64,000 nucleotides of DNA from Micromonospora ureilytica (lineage in GTDB: Bacteria > Actinomycetota > Actinomycetes > Mycobacteriales > Micromonosporaceae), in NCBI RefSeq assembly GCF_015751765.1, contig NZ_JADOTX010000001.1:2170001-2234000 (forward strand). Direction: 5' to 3'. Position 1 is the first letter of the stretch. Every line of letters starts with the position of its first letter. Shown here in pieces: positions 39,760 through 48,807 of the stretch. Under the pieces are notes generated by a model. The model ran no database searches. It saw only the letters and a list, made by a program, of their open reading frames with translations, and was not told the DNA's origin. A program made the position numbers and the translations under genes.

Positions 39760-39778
39760 TCGCCGTCCGGTGCGGGGG

Positions 39779-40999
39779 TCAGCGCCCGGCCAGGGTGGCG
39801 CGGATCGGGGTGGTCTTCGCGGCGGCCTCGGCGACCTCGGCGCTCGGGTCGCTGTCCCAGGTGATGCCGCCGCCGGCCCAGGTGTGCAGCCGCTCGCCGT
39901 CTGCGGCGGCGGTGCGGATGGTCAGGCCGAGGTCGACGTGACCCGGGGCGACCCAACCCAACGCGCCCATGCTGGCGCCCCGCCCGACGGGTTCGAGGGC
40001 GCTGATCTGGGTCAGGGCGGCGAGTTTCGGGGCGCCGGTGACGGAGCCGCCGGGGCAGGTGGCGCGCAGCAGGTCGGCGAGGCCAAGGCCGTCGGCGGCG
40101 GTGGCGCGGACTGTCGACTCGGCCTGCCACAGGTCGCACCAGCGGCGCACGGCGAACAGGTCGTCGACGGTGACGGTGCCGGTGCGGGCGACGCGGGCGA
40201 GGTCGTTGCGTTCCAGGTCGACGATCATGATGTGTTCGGCGCGTTCCTTCGCGCTGGCGAGCAGTTCGGCGCGGCCGGCGGCGGTGGCCGGGCGGGTGCC
40301 CTTGATCGGTCGGGTGATCACCTGCCCGTCGCTGACCTCGACGAGGGTCTCCGGGGACGCGCAGCCGATGGCCCAGCCGTCGCCGGTGAGGACGCCGCCG
40401 TAGCGGGCGCCGGGGAGCGCGCCGAGGCGGCTCAGGGCGGGCAACGGGTCGCCGGTGTAGGGGGCGCGGGCGTGGCCGACGATGTTGCTCTGGTAGACGT
40501 CGCCGCGGCCGATGGCGGCGCGGACCGCGTCGACGGCGGCGGCGTGCTGGTGGGGGGTCCAGCTCTCGGTCCACTCGCCGAGCCACCACGGTGACCCTGC
40601 GCCGGGCCGGGTGGCCCGGGTGGGGCCGTGGCCGTAGACGACGACGGCGAGGTCGGGCAGGTTCGGCGCGGGTTCGGGCGCCCCGGTGGGGGCGCCGGCG
40701 AGCAGCGCCCCGGCGGCGGCGGAGAGGTACAGGGCCGCGCCGCAGACCCCGGCGCCGTGCTGGGCGGGGGCGGGTCGGGTCAGGTCGTGCAGGGGCAGGC
40801 CGTGCGCGGCGAGGAACTCCTCGGCGAGGGCCGCGGGGTCGCCGCCGTCGCCGCGGGACCAGTGCAGTCGGGCGCGTTCGACGAGCGCGCCCCGGCACGC
40901 GGCCGGCGCGGCCGGTACATCGACCAACGCGACTTGGCTGCGGTCCGCGACACAGACCTGTGGGAGCGTTTCCACGCCGTACGGTCCAACCTTCCTCAT
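39779..40999 (-). CDS. pabB: Aminodeoxychorismate synthase component I (chorismate-binding)
   Basis: Converts chorismate to 4-amino-4-deoxychorismate for folate. A 406-residue protein with the chorismate-binding domain at about 140-400: AIGRGDVYQSNIVGHA, CASPETLVEV, ITRPIKGTRPA, IMIVDLERNDLARVA and CPGGSVTGAPKLAAL. PIKGTRP fits PabB (anthranilate synthases have a different version of this loop). No glutamine amidotransferase (pabA) or lyase (pabC) is adjacent. ATG 40999 is chosen, although no strong ribosome-binding site exists. Confidence 0.82.
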   Translation of the reverse strand: MRKVGPYGVETLPQVCVADRSQVALVDVPAAPAACRGALVERARLHWSRGDGGDPAALAEEFLAAHGLPLHDLTRPAPAQHGAGVCGAALYLSAAAGALLAGAPTGAPEPAPNLPDLAVVVYGHGPTRATRPGAGSPWWLGEWTESWTPHQHAAAVDAVRAAIGRGDVYQSNIVGHARAPYTGDPLPALSRLGALPGARYGGVLTGDGWAIGCASPETLVEVSDGQVITRPIKGTRPATAAGRAELLASAKERAEHIMIVDLERNDLARVARTGTVTVDDLFAVRRWCDLWQAESTVRATAADGLGLADLLRATCPGGSVTGAPKLAALTQISALEPVGRGASMGALGWVAPGHVDLGLTIRTAAADGERLHTWAGGGITWDSDPSAEVAEAAAKTTPIRATLAGR

Positions 41000-41122
41000 C
41001 CGTTCAGTGGATTTCCCGCGCACCAGGCGTGCACCTGCTCGATGCTGGACACTTTCGCTTGGTACTGTGCGTCACTGGTCATGTGAACCATGACACAGTG
41101 CCCCCACAGTCCGGAGAACCCG

Positions 41123-41323
41123 ATGTGCCAGCACCAACCGACCTGCCCCTCCGCTGAAGCCACCGATCGGGAAGCCGCGCGGGTCCTCGCCTGCTTCCGT
41201 GAGCAGGGCTGGAGCCTGCTCTGCAACGGTGTCATCGTTTTCGAGGACACCGGCGAGTTGCTTCCCGACGGCAGCAGCATCGCACCGCACCGCGGCCCCG
41301 CCCGCCACGCCCTCGTGGCCTAA
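41123..41323 (+). CDS. DUF5999 family protein
   Basis: A 66-residue protein beginning MCQHQPTCPSAEATDREAAR. It continues with the conserved QGWSLLCNGVIVFEDTGELLPDG, which matches DUF5999, a small actinobacterial protein of unknown role. The CxHxPxCP start could bind metal. ATG 41123 has GGAG nine bases upstream and is preferred over ATG 41090. It is divergent from pabB. Confidence 0.85.
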   Translation: MCQHQPTCPSAEATDREAARVLACFREQGWSLLCNGVIVFEDTGELLPDGSSIAPHRGPARHALVA

Positions 41324-41446
41324 CCGACCACTCAGAGTTACCGAATAGCCGCCGTCGACCCAGGCTAGTCCCCCGGTAAGGGACGTCTCCGCCCAGGTCG
41401 CAGCGGCTGCCGGGGCAGGCCGTACCGCCCGCCCCGGCGCGCCGTC

Positions 41447-41496
41447 GTCAGTCCTCGAACGCCTCCGGCGTTGTCAGTCCTCGAACGCCTCCGGCG
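41447..41496. repeat. 24-bp direct repeat duplicating the end of gcvP
   Basis: The 24 bases 41473-41496, which hold the last codons and stop of gcvP, recur exactly at 41447-41470 just beyond the stop. This is a small local duplication; the outer copy is noncoding. Confidence 0.75.
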
Positions 41497-44296
41497 ACGG
41501 GCACGAGCAGACCAGGTTCCGGTCGCCGTACGCGCCGTCGATGCGCCGCACCGGCGGCCAGTACTTCCCGGCCCGGTCCACCCCGGCCGGGTACGCGCCC
41601 ACCGACCGCGGGTACGCGTGCGACCACTCGTCACCGCTGACCATCGCCGCGGTGTGCGGCGCGTTGGCCAGGGGGTTGTCCCCCGCCGGCCAGGCCCCGG
41701 AACCCACCTGCTCGATCTCCGCGCGGATCGCGATCATCGCGTCGCAGAACCGGTCCAGCTCGGCCAGGTCCTCGCTCTCGGTCGGCTCCACCATCAGCGT
41801 CCCCGCCACCGGGAACGACATCGTGGGCGCGTGGAAGCCGTAGTCGATCAGCCGCTTCGCCACGTCGTCGACGCTCACCCCGGTCGCCTTCGTCAACGGC
41901 CGCAGGTCGAGGATGCACTCGTGCGCCACCAGGCCCTTGTTGCCGGCGTACAGCACCGGGAAGTGCCCGCGCAGCCGCGCCGCCACGTAGTTCGCCGCGA
42001 GGACCGCCACCCCGGTCGCCCGGGTCAGCCCCTCGGCGCCCATCATCCGCAGGTACGCCCACGGGATCGGCAGGATGCCCGCCGACCCGTACTTCGCCGC
42101 CGAGATCGCCGGCGTGGCGTCCACGTGCGCGCCCAGCGGGTCACCGGGCAGGAACGGCGCCAGGTGCGCGCGGGCCGCCACCGGGCCGACACCGGGGCCA
42201 CCGCCGCCGTGCGGGATGCAGAACGTCTTGTGCAGGTTCAGGTGCGACACGTCAGCGCCGAACTTGCCGGGCTTCGCGAACCCGACCAGGGCGTTGAGGT
42301 TCGCCCCGTCGACGTACACCTGCCCGCCGGCGTCGTGGACCTTCGCGCACAGCGACGCGATGCCCGTCTCGTACACGCCGTGCGTCGACGGGTAGGTCAC
42401 CATGATCGCGGCGAGGGCGTCCCGGTGCTTCTCGATCTTCGCGTCCAGGTCGACGAGGTCGACGTTGCCGTCGTCGTCGCAGGCCACCACCACGACCCGC
42501 ATGCCGGCCATCACCGCCGACGCCGCGTTCGTGCCGTGCGCCGACGACGGGATCAGGCACACGTCGCGGTGCGTATCACCCCGCGACGCGTGGTAGGAGC
42601 GGATTGCCAACAACCCGGCCAGCTCACCCTGCGAACCGGCGTTGGGCTGCACGCTCACCGCGTCGTAGCCGGTCACCTCGGCCAGCCACGACTCCAGCTG
42701 ACCGATCAGCTCCCGGTACCCGACGGTCTGTGTGTCCGGCGCGAACGGGTGGATGTTCGCGAACTCCGCCCAGCTGACCGGCTCCATCTCGGTGGTCGCG
42801 TTCAGCTTCATCGTGCACGACCCGAGCGGGATCATGCCCCGGTCCAGGGCGTAGTCGAAGTCCGACAGCCGCCGCAGGTAGCGCAGCATCGCCGTCTCGG
42901 AGTGGTGGCTGCGGAACACCGGGTGGGTGAGGAAGTCGCTGCCGCGCATCAGGTCGACCGGCAGGGCCGCGTCCACGTCGCCGTCGAACGCGGGCACCCC
43001 GAACGCCGCCCACACCTCCCGCAGGTGCGCGTCGGTCGTCGTCTCGTCGCAGGACACCCCGACCCGGTCGGCGTCGACCAGCCGCAGGTTCACGCCCCGC
43101 TGCGCGGCCGCCGCGACGACCCGCGCCGCCGCGCCCGGCACTGTCGCGGTGACGGTGTCGAAGAACGCGACGTCCGCGACGTCCACCCCACCGGCGCGCA
43201 ACCCGGCCGCGAGCCGCGCCGCCATCCGATGGGTACGCGTCGCGATGTCCCGCAGCCCGTCCGGGCCGTGGTAGACGGCGTACATGCCGGCCATCACCGC
43301 GAGCAGCACCTGCGCGGTGCAGATGTTGCTCGTCGCCTTCTCCCGCCGGATGTGCTGCTCACGGGTCTGCAACGCCAACCGGTACGCCGGGTTGCCGTCC
43401 GCGTCGCGCGACACCCCGACGAGACGCCCGGGCAGCATCCGCTCCAGGCCCGAGCGCACCGCCAGGTAACCGGCGTGCGGCCCACCGAAGCCCATCGGTA
43501 CGCCGAAACGCTGGGTGGTGCCGGCGGCGATGTCCGCGCCGATCTCCCCCGGTGCGCGCAGCAGCGTCAACGCCAGCAGGTCCGCCGCGACGGTGACCAG
43601 GGCGCCGACGGCGTGCGCCGCCTCGACGAGGCTCGCGTGGTCGCGCACCGCCCCGGACGCCCCCGGGTACTGCAGGTGCAGGCCGAAGAACTCCGCCGGC
43701 AACTCGTCGCGCTGCACGTCGAGGACCCGCACGTCGATGCCGAGCGGCTCGGCCCGGCTGGTGATCACCGCGATGGTCTGCGGCAGGGCGTCGGCGTCGA
43801 CGACGTACACGCCGCTCTTGCTCTTGGAGGCCCGCCGCGCCAGGGTCATCGCCTCCGCCGCCGCGGTGCCCTCGTCGAGCATGGAGGCGTTCGCGGTGGC
43901 CAACCCGGTCAGGTCGGTGACCATGGTCTGGAAGTTCAGCAGCGCCTCCAGGCGGCCCTGGCTGATCTCCGGCTGGTACGGCGTGTACGCCGTGTACCAG
44001 GCCGGGTCCTCCAGCACGTTGCGGCGGATCACCGCCGGGGTGTGCGTGCCGTGGTACCCCAACCCGATCATGGAGACGGCGACGGTGTTACGCGCCGCGA
44101 TCGCCCGCAGCTCGGCGATCGTCTCGGCCTCGGTGGCCGGGTCGGGCAGGTCGAGGGTGCCGTGCCAGCGGATCACCTCGGGGATCGCGGCGTCCATCAG
44201 CTCGTCGATCGAGTCGTGCCCGACGACGTCCAGCATCCGACGCTCATCGTCGGGGCCGGGACCGATGTGACGGGTGGCGAACTGCTCTACGGTCAT
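41474..44296 (-). CDS. gcvP: Glycine dehydrogenase (decarboxylating), P protein
   Basis: The PLP-dependent decarboxylase of the glycine cleavage system, loading aminomethyl on the lipoyl arm of GcvH. 940 residues, a single-chain P protein with homologous N- and C-halves. [13 protein letters not shown] begins it. The PLP lysine is in [18 protein letters not shown], and [19 protein letters not shown] is typical. ATG 44296 has GGGAG upstream. A glycine riboswitch precedes it. GcvT is not in this window; GcvH is 10 kb away. Confidence 0.94.
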   Translation of the reverse strand: MTVEQFATRHIGPGPDDERRMLDVVGHDSIDELMDAAIPEVIRWHGTLDLPDPATEAETIAELRAIAARNTVAVSMIGLGYHGTHTPAVIRRNVLEDPAWYTAYTPYQPEISQGRLEALLNFQTMVTDLTGLATANASMLDEGTAAAEAMTLARRASKSKSGVYVVDADALPQTIAVITSRAEPLGIDVRVLDVQRDELPAEFFGLHLQYPGASGAVRDHASLVEAAHAVGALVTVAADLLALTLLRAPGEIGADIAAGTTQRFGVPMGFGGPHAGYLAVRSGLERMLPGRLVGVSRDADGNPAYRLALQTREQHIRREKATSNICTAQVLLAVMAGMYAVYHGPDGLRDIATRTHRMAARLAAGLRAGGVDVADVAFFDTVTATVPGAAARVVAAAAQRGVNLRLVDADRVGVSCDETTTDAHLREVWAAFGVPAFDGDVDAALPVDLMRGSDFLTHPVFRSHHSETAMLRYLRRLSDFDYALDRGMIPLGSCTMKLNATTEMEPVSWAEFANIHPFAPDTQTVGYRELIGQLESWLAEVTGYDAVSVQPNAGSQGELAGLLAIRSYHASRGDTHRDVCLIPSSAHGTNAASAVMAGMRVVVVACDDDGNVDLVDLDAKIEKHRDALAAIMVTYPSTHGVYETGIASLCAKVHDAGGQVYVDGANLNALVGFAKPGKFGADVSHLNLHKTFCIPHGGGGPGVGPVAARAHLAPFLPGDPLGAHVDATPAISAAKYGSAGILPIPWAYLRMMGAEGLTRATGVAVLAANYVAARLRGHFPVLYAGNKGLVAHECILDLRPLTKATGVSVDDVAKRLIDYGFHAPTMSFPVAGTLMVEPTESEDLAELDRFCDAMIAIRAEIEQVGSGAWPAGDNPLANAPHTAAMVSGDEWSHAYPRSVGAYPAGVDRAGKYWPPVRRIDGAYGDRNLVCSCPSPEAFED

Positions 44297-44355
44297 AGGG
44301 GGCACTCCCGGGGCGAGGTCGACGTGTCGGCCTCCCCCTCTGTCGCACCCACAGG

Positions 44356-44371
44356 GGCACTCCACAGTGCC
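44356..44371 (-). promoter_or_regulatory. Hairpin in the gcvP leader
   Basis: GGCACT-CCAC-AGTGCC forms a perfect six-base-pair stem eight bases beyond the glycine aptamer, toward gcvP. It may belong to the expression platform. Confidence 0.4.
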
Positions 44372-44378
44372 TGCCCAC

Positions 44379-44466
44379 GAGGTCCTTTTGCCTGAGAGGT
44401 TCCGGGGAGGATTTGCCCCTTCGGCGCCGCCCTGCGTGCTGTCGGGCGGTCTCTCCCACGTGGGTG
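44379..44466 (-). ncRNA. Glycine riboswitch (single aptamer) controlling gcvP
   Basis: On the minus strand the conserved aptamer parts occur in order: GTGGGAGAGACCGCC, then GGCGCCGAAGGGGCAA, then CCTCTCAGGCAAAAGGACC. These match the gcvT-type glycine riboswitch core. The element ends about 82 bases before the gcvP ATG. Only one aptamer domain is visible; no second copy lies between it and the gene. Glycine binding is expected to raise gcvP expression, as is common for this class. Confidence 0.88.
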
Positions 44467-44570
44467 TTACCGGCGTGGTCAACGCTACCAGCGTTGGTGT
44501 TTCCGGCTGATGTCCTACCCCCGGGGGCCCGCGGTCACACCCGGGCGGCACCCCACCCGGGGCCGCGCCG

Positions 44571-45413
44571 TCACACGTTGAGCGGCGCCCCGGCGCCGAC
44601 CCGCGCGGCCAGTTGCGGCAACACCGCACCCAACGGCGCGTCGACGCACACAGTGGCGTGGCCGTCACCACGGGTCGGCCCCTGGTTGACGATCGCGACC
44701 GGGATGCCCCGTTTCGCAGCCCGGATCACGAAACGGCGCCCCGACATCACCGTCAACGACGACCCGAGCACCAGCAACGAACGGGCCTGCTCCACGGCAG
44801 CGAAACACCGCGCCACCCGCTGCGGCGGCACCGTCTCACCGAAGAACACCACGTCCGGTTTCACCATCCCGGCGCCGCAGATCCCGCAGTCCACCGGCCG
44901 GAACGCCGCCACCTGCTCGTCGGGGAGATCAACATCACCGTCCGGGTTGACCGCGGCGACGCGGGCCACGAAGTCCGGGTTGGCCTCGCGCAGCCGCCGG
45001 TCCAACTCCTCCCGGGAGGTCAGGTTGCCGCAGTCCAGGCAGGTCACCTCGTCGAGGCGACCGTGCAACTCGATCACCGACGTGCTGCCGGCAGCGCCGT
45101 GCAGACCGTCGACGTTCTGGGTGATCACCGTGTCGACCAGACCCGCGTGTTGCAGCTCGGCCACCGCCCGGTGCCCGGCGTTGGGCGCGGCGCCAGCGAT
45201 CAACCGCCACCCCAGGTGGCTGCGTGCCCAGTAGCGCCGCCGGGCCAGGGGATCCCCGGTGAACGCCTGGAAGGTCATCGGCGTGTGCCGCCGCGCCACC
45301 CCGCTGGGCCCCCGGTAGTCCGGAATCCCCGACTCGGTGGACAGGCCGGCGCCGCTGAGCACCACCACCCCACCGCCGGCCACCAGCGAGGTCAACGCGT
45401 CGAGACTCTCCAT
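44571..45413 (-). CDS. SIR2 family NAD-dependent protein deacylase
   Basis: A 280-residue sirtuin. [20 protein letters not shown] is the NAD-binding start, [10 protein letters not shown] the second NAD motif, and VIELHG has the catalytic histidine. The zinc site is CLDCGN and CGICGAG (two Cys-x2-Cys pairs). LVLGSSLTV and [11 protein letters not shown] close the Rossmann fold. It removes acyl groups from lysines and releases nicotinamide and O-acyl-ADP-ribose. ATG 45413 has GGAGAGG. Confidence 0.9.
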   Translation of the reverse strand: MESLDALTSLVAGGGVVVLSGAGLSTESGIPDYRGPSGVARRHTPMTFQAFTGDPLARRRYWARSHLGWRLIAGAAPNAGHRAVAELQHAGLVDTVITQNVDGLHGAAGSTSVIELHGRLDEVTCLDCGNLTSREELDRRLREANPDFVARVAAVNPDGDVDLPDEQVAAFRPVDCGICGAGMVKPDVVFFGETVPPQRVARCFAAVEQARSLLVLGSSLTVMSGRRFVIRAAKRGIPVAIVNQGPTRGDGHATVCVDAPLGAVLPQLAARVGAGAPLNV

Positions 45414-45482
45414 CACCTCTCCATGCTGCCTCAACCCGTCCGCCAACGCCGAACCCCGCGCCGGATGGGTGGCCCCACCCGG

Positions 45483-45536
45483 CGCAGGTCGCCGGCGACG
45501 GCTGACGCCCGCAGGTCGCCGGCGACGGCTGACGCC
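45483..45536. repeat. Tandem 27-bp repeat, two exact copies
   Basis: CGCAGGTCGCCGGCGACGGC plus seven further bases (45483-45509) is repeated exactly at 45510-45536, with a degenerate third part running toward 45562. It is noncoding and lies between the sirtuin start and the stop of the MerR-PP2C gene. Confidence 0.75.
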
Positions 45537-45555
45537 CTAGGTGGCCGGCGGCGTC

Positions 45556-46623
45556 TTACGCCGCGACGACGTCGGCGACGACGCAGGCGATGTTGTCCGG
45601 CGCCCCCTCGCCCCGCGCCAGCTCGATCAACTCCCGCACCGTGTCCTCGGGATCGGCGGGCGCGGCCAGCGCCGACCGCAGGTCGGCCCGGTCGACGACC
45701 GCGGACAACCCGTCGGAGCACAGCAGGTACCGGTCACCGGGCTGCGCGGTGCGCAGCGCCAGATCCGCCTCGACCTGCCGACCGCCACCGAGGGCACGCA
45801 CCAGCACCGCGCGCTGGGGATGCGTCGCCGCCTGGCCCCGGTCGAGCCTGCCCTGATCAACCTGGGCCTGCACCCAGGTGTGATCCTGGGTGAGCAGCGA
45901 CAACTCACCGTCGCGCAGCAGGTACGCCCGGGTGTCACCGACGTGCACCAGCGCCAGTTGGGCGCCGCTGAGCAGCAGCGCGGTCAGGGTGGTGACCGGC
46001 TGGTCGGCGTCGCTCGCCAACCCCCGTACGGCGCGGTCGGCGTCGCTCACCGCACCGGCCACCATCGTCAGCAGGTCGGCGGCCGGTACGTCGGTGAGCG
46101 CCAACGGCTTCAGGGCGTCGACGGCGGCGGCGCTGGCAGCCGCCCCGCCGGACCCCCGCATCCCGTCGGCCACCGCGAGCAACCGCCCGCCGGCATACGC
46201 GGTGTCCTCGTTGCTGTCGCGTACCAGCCCGGTGTCGCAACCGGCGGCGCAGCGCACGGCAACTGCGGAATTCGGGTCGGACATGGTGGCGCCTCCTTCA
46301 GACAGGTGGTCCACGAGGAGGGTGGCGAGCCGGGCGCGAGCCGCGGCGTCGGCGCTGACCTGCCGCCAGTACGCGGTGATCGCCTCGGCGGCCGCCGCCG
46401 GATCCAGGTCACACACGACCCGGATCGTCGCCAGTGGCATGCCGAGCCGACGCAACTGGGCGACCAGCCGGGCCATCGGCAGTTGAGCCGGGTCATAGAG
46501 CCGGTAGCCGGACTCCGGATCCACAGCCGCCGGCACCAGCAGCCCCACCTGGTCGTACAGGCGCAACGCCTTCGGCGTCAGCCTTGCCGCCCGGGCGAAC
46601 GCCCCGATGGTCATCAGCCCCAC
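45556..46623 (-). CDS. MerR regulator fused to a PP2C-family protein phosphatase
   Basis: A 355-residue two-domain protein. Residues about 3-110 are a MerR domain (MTIGAFARAARLTPKALRLY, DPESGYRLYDPAQL, dimerisation helix). From about 114 on is a PP2C phosphatase: RDSNEDTAYAGGRLLAVADGM with metal Asp residues, LALVHVGDTRAYLLRDGEL, LLCSDGLSAVV and GAPDNIACVV. GTG 46623 has GGAGG eight bases upstream. Within it, ATG 46284, with GAAGGAGG just upstream, begins the phosphatase part alone, so two products may be made. It may couple DNA binding to Ser/Thr dephosphorylation (inference). Confidence 0.8.
   Translation of the reverse strand: MGLMTIGAFARAARLTPKALRLYDQVGLLVPAAVDPESGYRLYDPAQLPMARLVAQLRRLGMPLATIRVVCDLDPAAAAEAITAYWRQVSADAAARARLATLLVDHLSEGGATMSDPNSAVAVRCAAGCDTGLVRDSNEDTAYAGGRLLAVADGMRGSGGAAASAAAVDALKPLALTDVPAADLLTMVAGAVSDADRAVRGLASDADQPVTTLTALLLSGAQLALVHVGDTRAYLLRDGELSLLTQDHTWVQAQVDQGRLDRGQAATHPQRAVLVRALGGGRQVEADLALRTAQPGDRYLLCSDGLSAVVDRADLRSALAAPADPEDTVRELIELARGEGAPDNIACVVADVVAA
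46284..46299 (-). promoter_or_regulatory. Internal Shine-Dalgarno and ATG within the MerR-PP2C gene
   Basis: On the minus strand GAAGGAGG stands seven bases before ATG 46284, which opens MSDPNSAVAV at the MerR/PP2C boundary. The strength and spacing suit a real initiation site inside a gene. Confidence 0.55.
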
Positions 46624-46730
46624 GTCGACATCCTCCTCGTGCCGGCCACGGCGACCGGCGCCCACCAGGCTCAGGGTTACCCGAAGGTCAAGGTCAAGGC
46701 CGGCGCCGCCGCTGTCACCCGCAACGCCGG

Positions 46731-46736
46731 TAGGTT
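46731..46736 (+). promoter_or_regulatory. Candidate -10 box of the NAD(P)-binding gene
   Basis: TAGGTT ends six bases before ATG 46743 and there is no ribosome-binding site; leaderless start inferred. Confidence 0.45.
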
Positions 46737-46742
46737 GGGCGC

Positions 46743-47399
46743 ATGCGCGTCGTCATCGCCGGAGGCCACGGCAAGATCGCCCTACTGCTGCAACGTCACC
46801 TCGCCGGGCGCGGCGACACGGCCGTCGGCCTCATCCGCAACCCCGAGCAGACCGCGACGCTCCGCGCCGCCGGCGCCACCGGAGTCGTCTGCGACCTGGA
46901 ACACACACCGGTCGCGCAGGTGGCCGCGCACCTCGACGGCGCCGACGCGGTGATCTTCGCCGCCGGCGCCGGCCCCGGCAGCGGCGTCGCCCGCAAGGAC
47001 ACCGTCGACCGGGCCGCCGCCGCGCTGCTCGCCGACGCCGCCACCCGCGCCGGCGTGCACCGCTACCTGCTCGTCTCCTCCATGGGCGTGGACCGACCAC
47101 CCGCCCCCGGCAGCGACGACGTGTGGGCGGCGTACCTGCGCGCCAAACGCGCCGCCGAGGACGACCTGCGCGGCCGCGACCTGGCCTGGACGGTGCTGCG
47201 ACCCGGCCGGCTCACCGACGACCCACCCACCGGGCGGGTCACCCTCACCCCACACGCCGGCCGTGGCGCCATCAGCCGCACCGACGTCGCCCACGTCCTC
47301 GCCGGCCTGCTCGACGAACCACGCACCACCGGCACGACCCTGGAACTCGTCGACGGGCCCACCCCGATCGCCGACGCCATCCGCGCCACCGCCACCTGA
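46743..47399 (+). CDS. NAD(P)-binding atypical SDR protein
   Basis: A 218-residue Rossmann-fold protein. MRVVIAGGHGKIALLLQRHL is the cofactor loop (GGHGxIA variant), followed by AVGLIRNPEQ. The SSMGVDRPP region and YLRAKRAAEDDLRGRDLAWTVLRPG are typical of atypical SDRs of the NmrA/YhfK-like type. TTGTTLELVDG closes it. A redox-sensing or oxidoreductase role is possible; substrate unknown. It is followed 25 bases later by a DUF1905 gene on the same strand. Confidence 0.75.
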   Translation: MRVVIAGGHGKIALLLQRHLAGRGDTAVGLIRNPEQTATLRAAGATGVVCDLEHTPVAQVAAHLDGADAVIFAAGAGPGSGVARKDTVDRAAAALLADAATRAGVHRYLLVSSMGVDRPPAPGSDDVWAAYLRAKRAAEDDLRGRDLAWTVLRPGRLTDDPPTGRVTLTPHAGRGAISRTDVAHVLAGLLDEPRTTGTTLELVDGPTPIADAIRATAT

Positions 47400-47424
47400 C
47401 CGACCCGCCGCGCCGAGGAGAGCC

Positions 47425-47703
47425 ATGGACCCGCAACCACTCGACTACCGCTTCACCGCGCCCATCGAGAAAGACGGCGCGTTCGCCACGTACGTGACGG
47501 TGCCCGACTCCGCGGACCTGCTCGGCACCCGACGCGCCGTCAAGGTCACCGGCACCATCGACGGGCACCCGTTCAGCGCCACCCTCATGCCCTCCGGTAC
47601 CGGCCCCCACTGGCTGCCCATCCGCGCCGCCCTGTGCAAGACCATCGGCAAGAGCGCCGCCGGCGCCGAGGTCACCTTCCACCTCGAACAACGGCTCAGC
47701 TGA
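47425..47703 (+). CDS. DUF1905 domain protein
   Basis: A 92-residue protein. It opens DPQPLDYRFTAPIEKDGAFATYVTVPDS and continues VKVTGTIDGHPFSATLMPSGTGPHWLPI, the beta-barrel pattern of DUF1905. ATG 47425 has GAGGAG. It may form a transcription unit with the NAD(P)-binding gene. Molecular function unknown. Confidence 0.75.
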   Translation: MDPQPLDYRFTAPIEKDGAFATYVTVPDSADLLGTRRAVKVTGTIDGHPFSATLMPSGTGPHWLPIRAALCKTIGKSAAGAEVTFHLEQRLS

Positions 47704-47729
47704 CCACCCGCACCCGCCAACGGCGGGCG

Positions 47730-48689
47730 TCAGCCACCCGGACGGTGCGCGGCGACCAGCACCGGCCCACCGGGGACTGTCGAAAAACGGCGGACATCGC
47801 CCAACCCCGCCCCCGCCAGCACCTCCGCCATCCGGTCCGCGTCGAAGGCGTTGCCGCCGTTGCGCACGGCGTTCCACCTGTCGACGGCCGCCCGCAACGG
47901 ATCCCCGGCCGGCGGGTTCGTGCCCGCCACCAGCCAACCACCCGGGCGCAGCGCCCCCACCAGCCGGGGCAACGCGACCGCCAACGTCTGCTGGGGCAGG
48001 AACGGCGCCGGCAGCCACACCAGGTCGTACCCGCCCGGCTCGGCCACCTCCGCGACATCCTGAAGGCGCAGCGTGATCCGATCCGCGACGTCGCGCGCCT
48101 CGGCCAACTCCCCGACCGCGAGGTCCAACGCCCGCTGCAGCACGTCGATGCCCACCACCGACACCCGCGGCAACGCGCGAGCCACAGCGACAGCCAACCC
48201 CGCCACACCGGTGCCAACGTCCAACACCCGGGCGTCCGCCGAGTCCAAACGCCGCGCCAGCCCCGGCAACTCGGGCACCACCCGCGTCGCCAACGCCCGG
48301 CCGGTCGCCGCCGACGCCCGACCCTGATGCAGCAGCACCTCGTCGTCCAGCGCCGCCCAACCGGCCCCGCCCGGCGCAGAAGGCTCCTGCGCCGCCGCGG
48401 CGACCGCCTGCCGCAGCGAACTCAACCGCGCCTGCACGGCACTGCGCCCGGTCGGCCCATCGGGTGGCACCAGCGACGGGTGCGCGACCGGCACCCCACC
48501 GTCCCAGGACAGCAGACCAGCGGCCTCCAACACCGCGCTGCGGTGCGGCGACGCCGCGAGGACCTCCGCGAGCGGGGCCGACAGGGCGTCACTCATGGTG
48601 CCCACCGCGGCCGCCAGAGCCCACGCCGAAGCCTCCAACGCCGCGAGGGGGTCCGGTGACCCGCCGGGCGGGGACGGTGAAACAGCCAC
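47730..48689 (-). CDS. Class I SAM-dependent methyltransferase
   Basis: A 319-residue protein. The N-terminal helical domain (about 1-140) is followed by a Rossmann methyltransferase. Motif I is VLDVGTGVAGLAVAVAR, then VSVVGIDVLQRALDLA, the VAEVAEPGGYDLVWLP region, and LRPGGWLVAGTNPPAG. GTG 48689 has GAGG upstream. The N-terminal domain resembles dimerisation domains of small-molecule O-methyltransferases; the acceptor is unknown. Confidence 0.8.
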   Translation of the reverse strand: MAVSPSPPGGSPDPLAALEASAWALAAAVGTMSDALSAPLAEVLAASPHRSAVLEAAGLLSWDGGVPVAHPSLVPPDGPTGRSAVQARLSSLRQAVAAAAQEPSAPGGAGWAALDDEVLLHQGRASAATGRALATRVVPELPGLARRLDSADARVLDVGTGVAGLAVAVARALPRVSVVGIDVLQRALDLAVGELAEARDVADRITLRLQDVAEVAEPGGYDLVWLPAPFLPQQTLAVALPRLVGALRPGGWLVAGTNPPAGDPLRAAVDRWNAVRNGGNAFDADRMAEVLAGAGLGDVRRFSTVPGGPVLVAAHRPGG

Positions 48690-48768
48690 GGCAGCGCCTC
48701 TCCCAGCGGCGGGGCGCAGGTCAGCCCCACCTGACCCCTCCGACTATGCCACCGCCGCCAACGCGCCG

Positions 48769-48796
48769 AGTGGGGTCCGCGACAGCGAACCCCACT
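48769..48796 (-). terminator. Hairpin after the DivIVA-like gene
   Basis: AGTGGGGT (48769-48776) pairs perfectly with ACCCCACT (48789-48796) around a 12-base loop, 12 bases past the stop of the minus-strand DivIVA-like gene. Confidence 0.5.
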
Positions 48797-48807
48797 GCGG
48801 CGACCAC

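Noticed and set aside
41471..44395. A 974-codon open frame on the plus strand opposite gcvP
   Set aside because: It is an Arg/His/Pro-rich shadow caused by high GC; gcvP has all family motifs and a riboswitch on the other strand.
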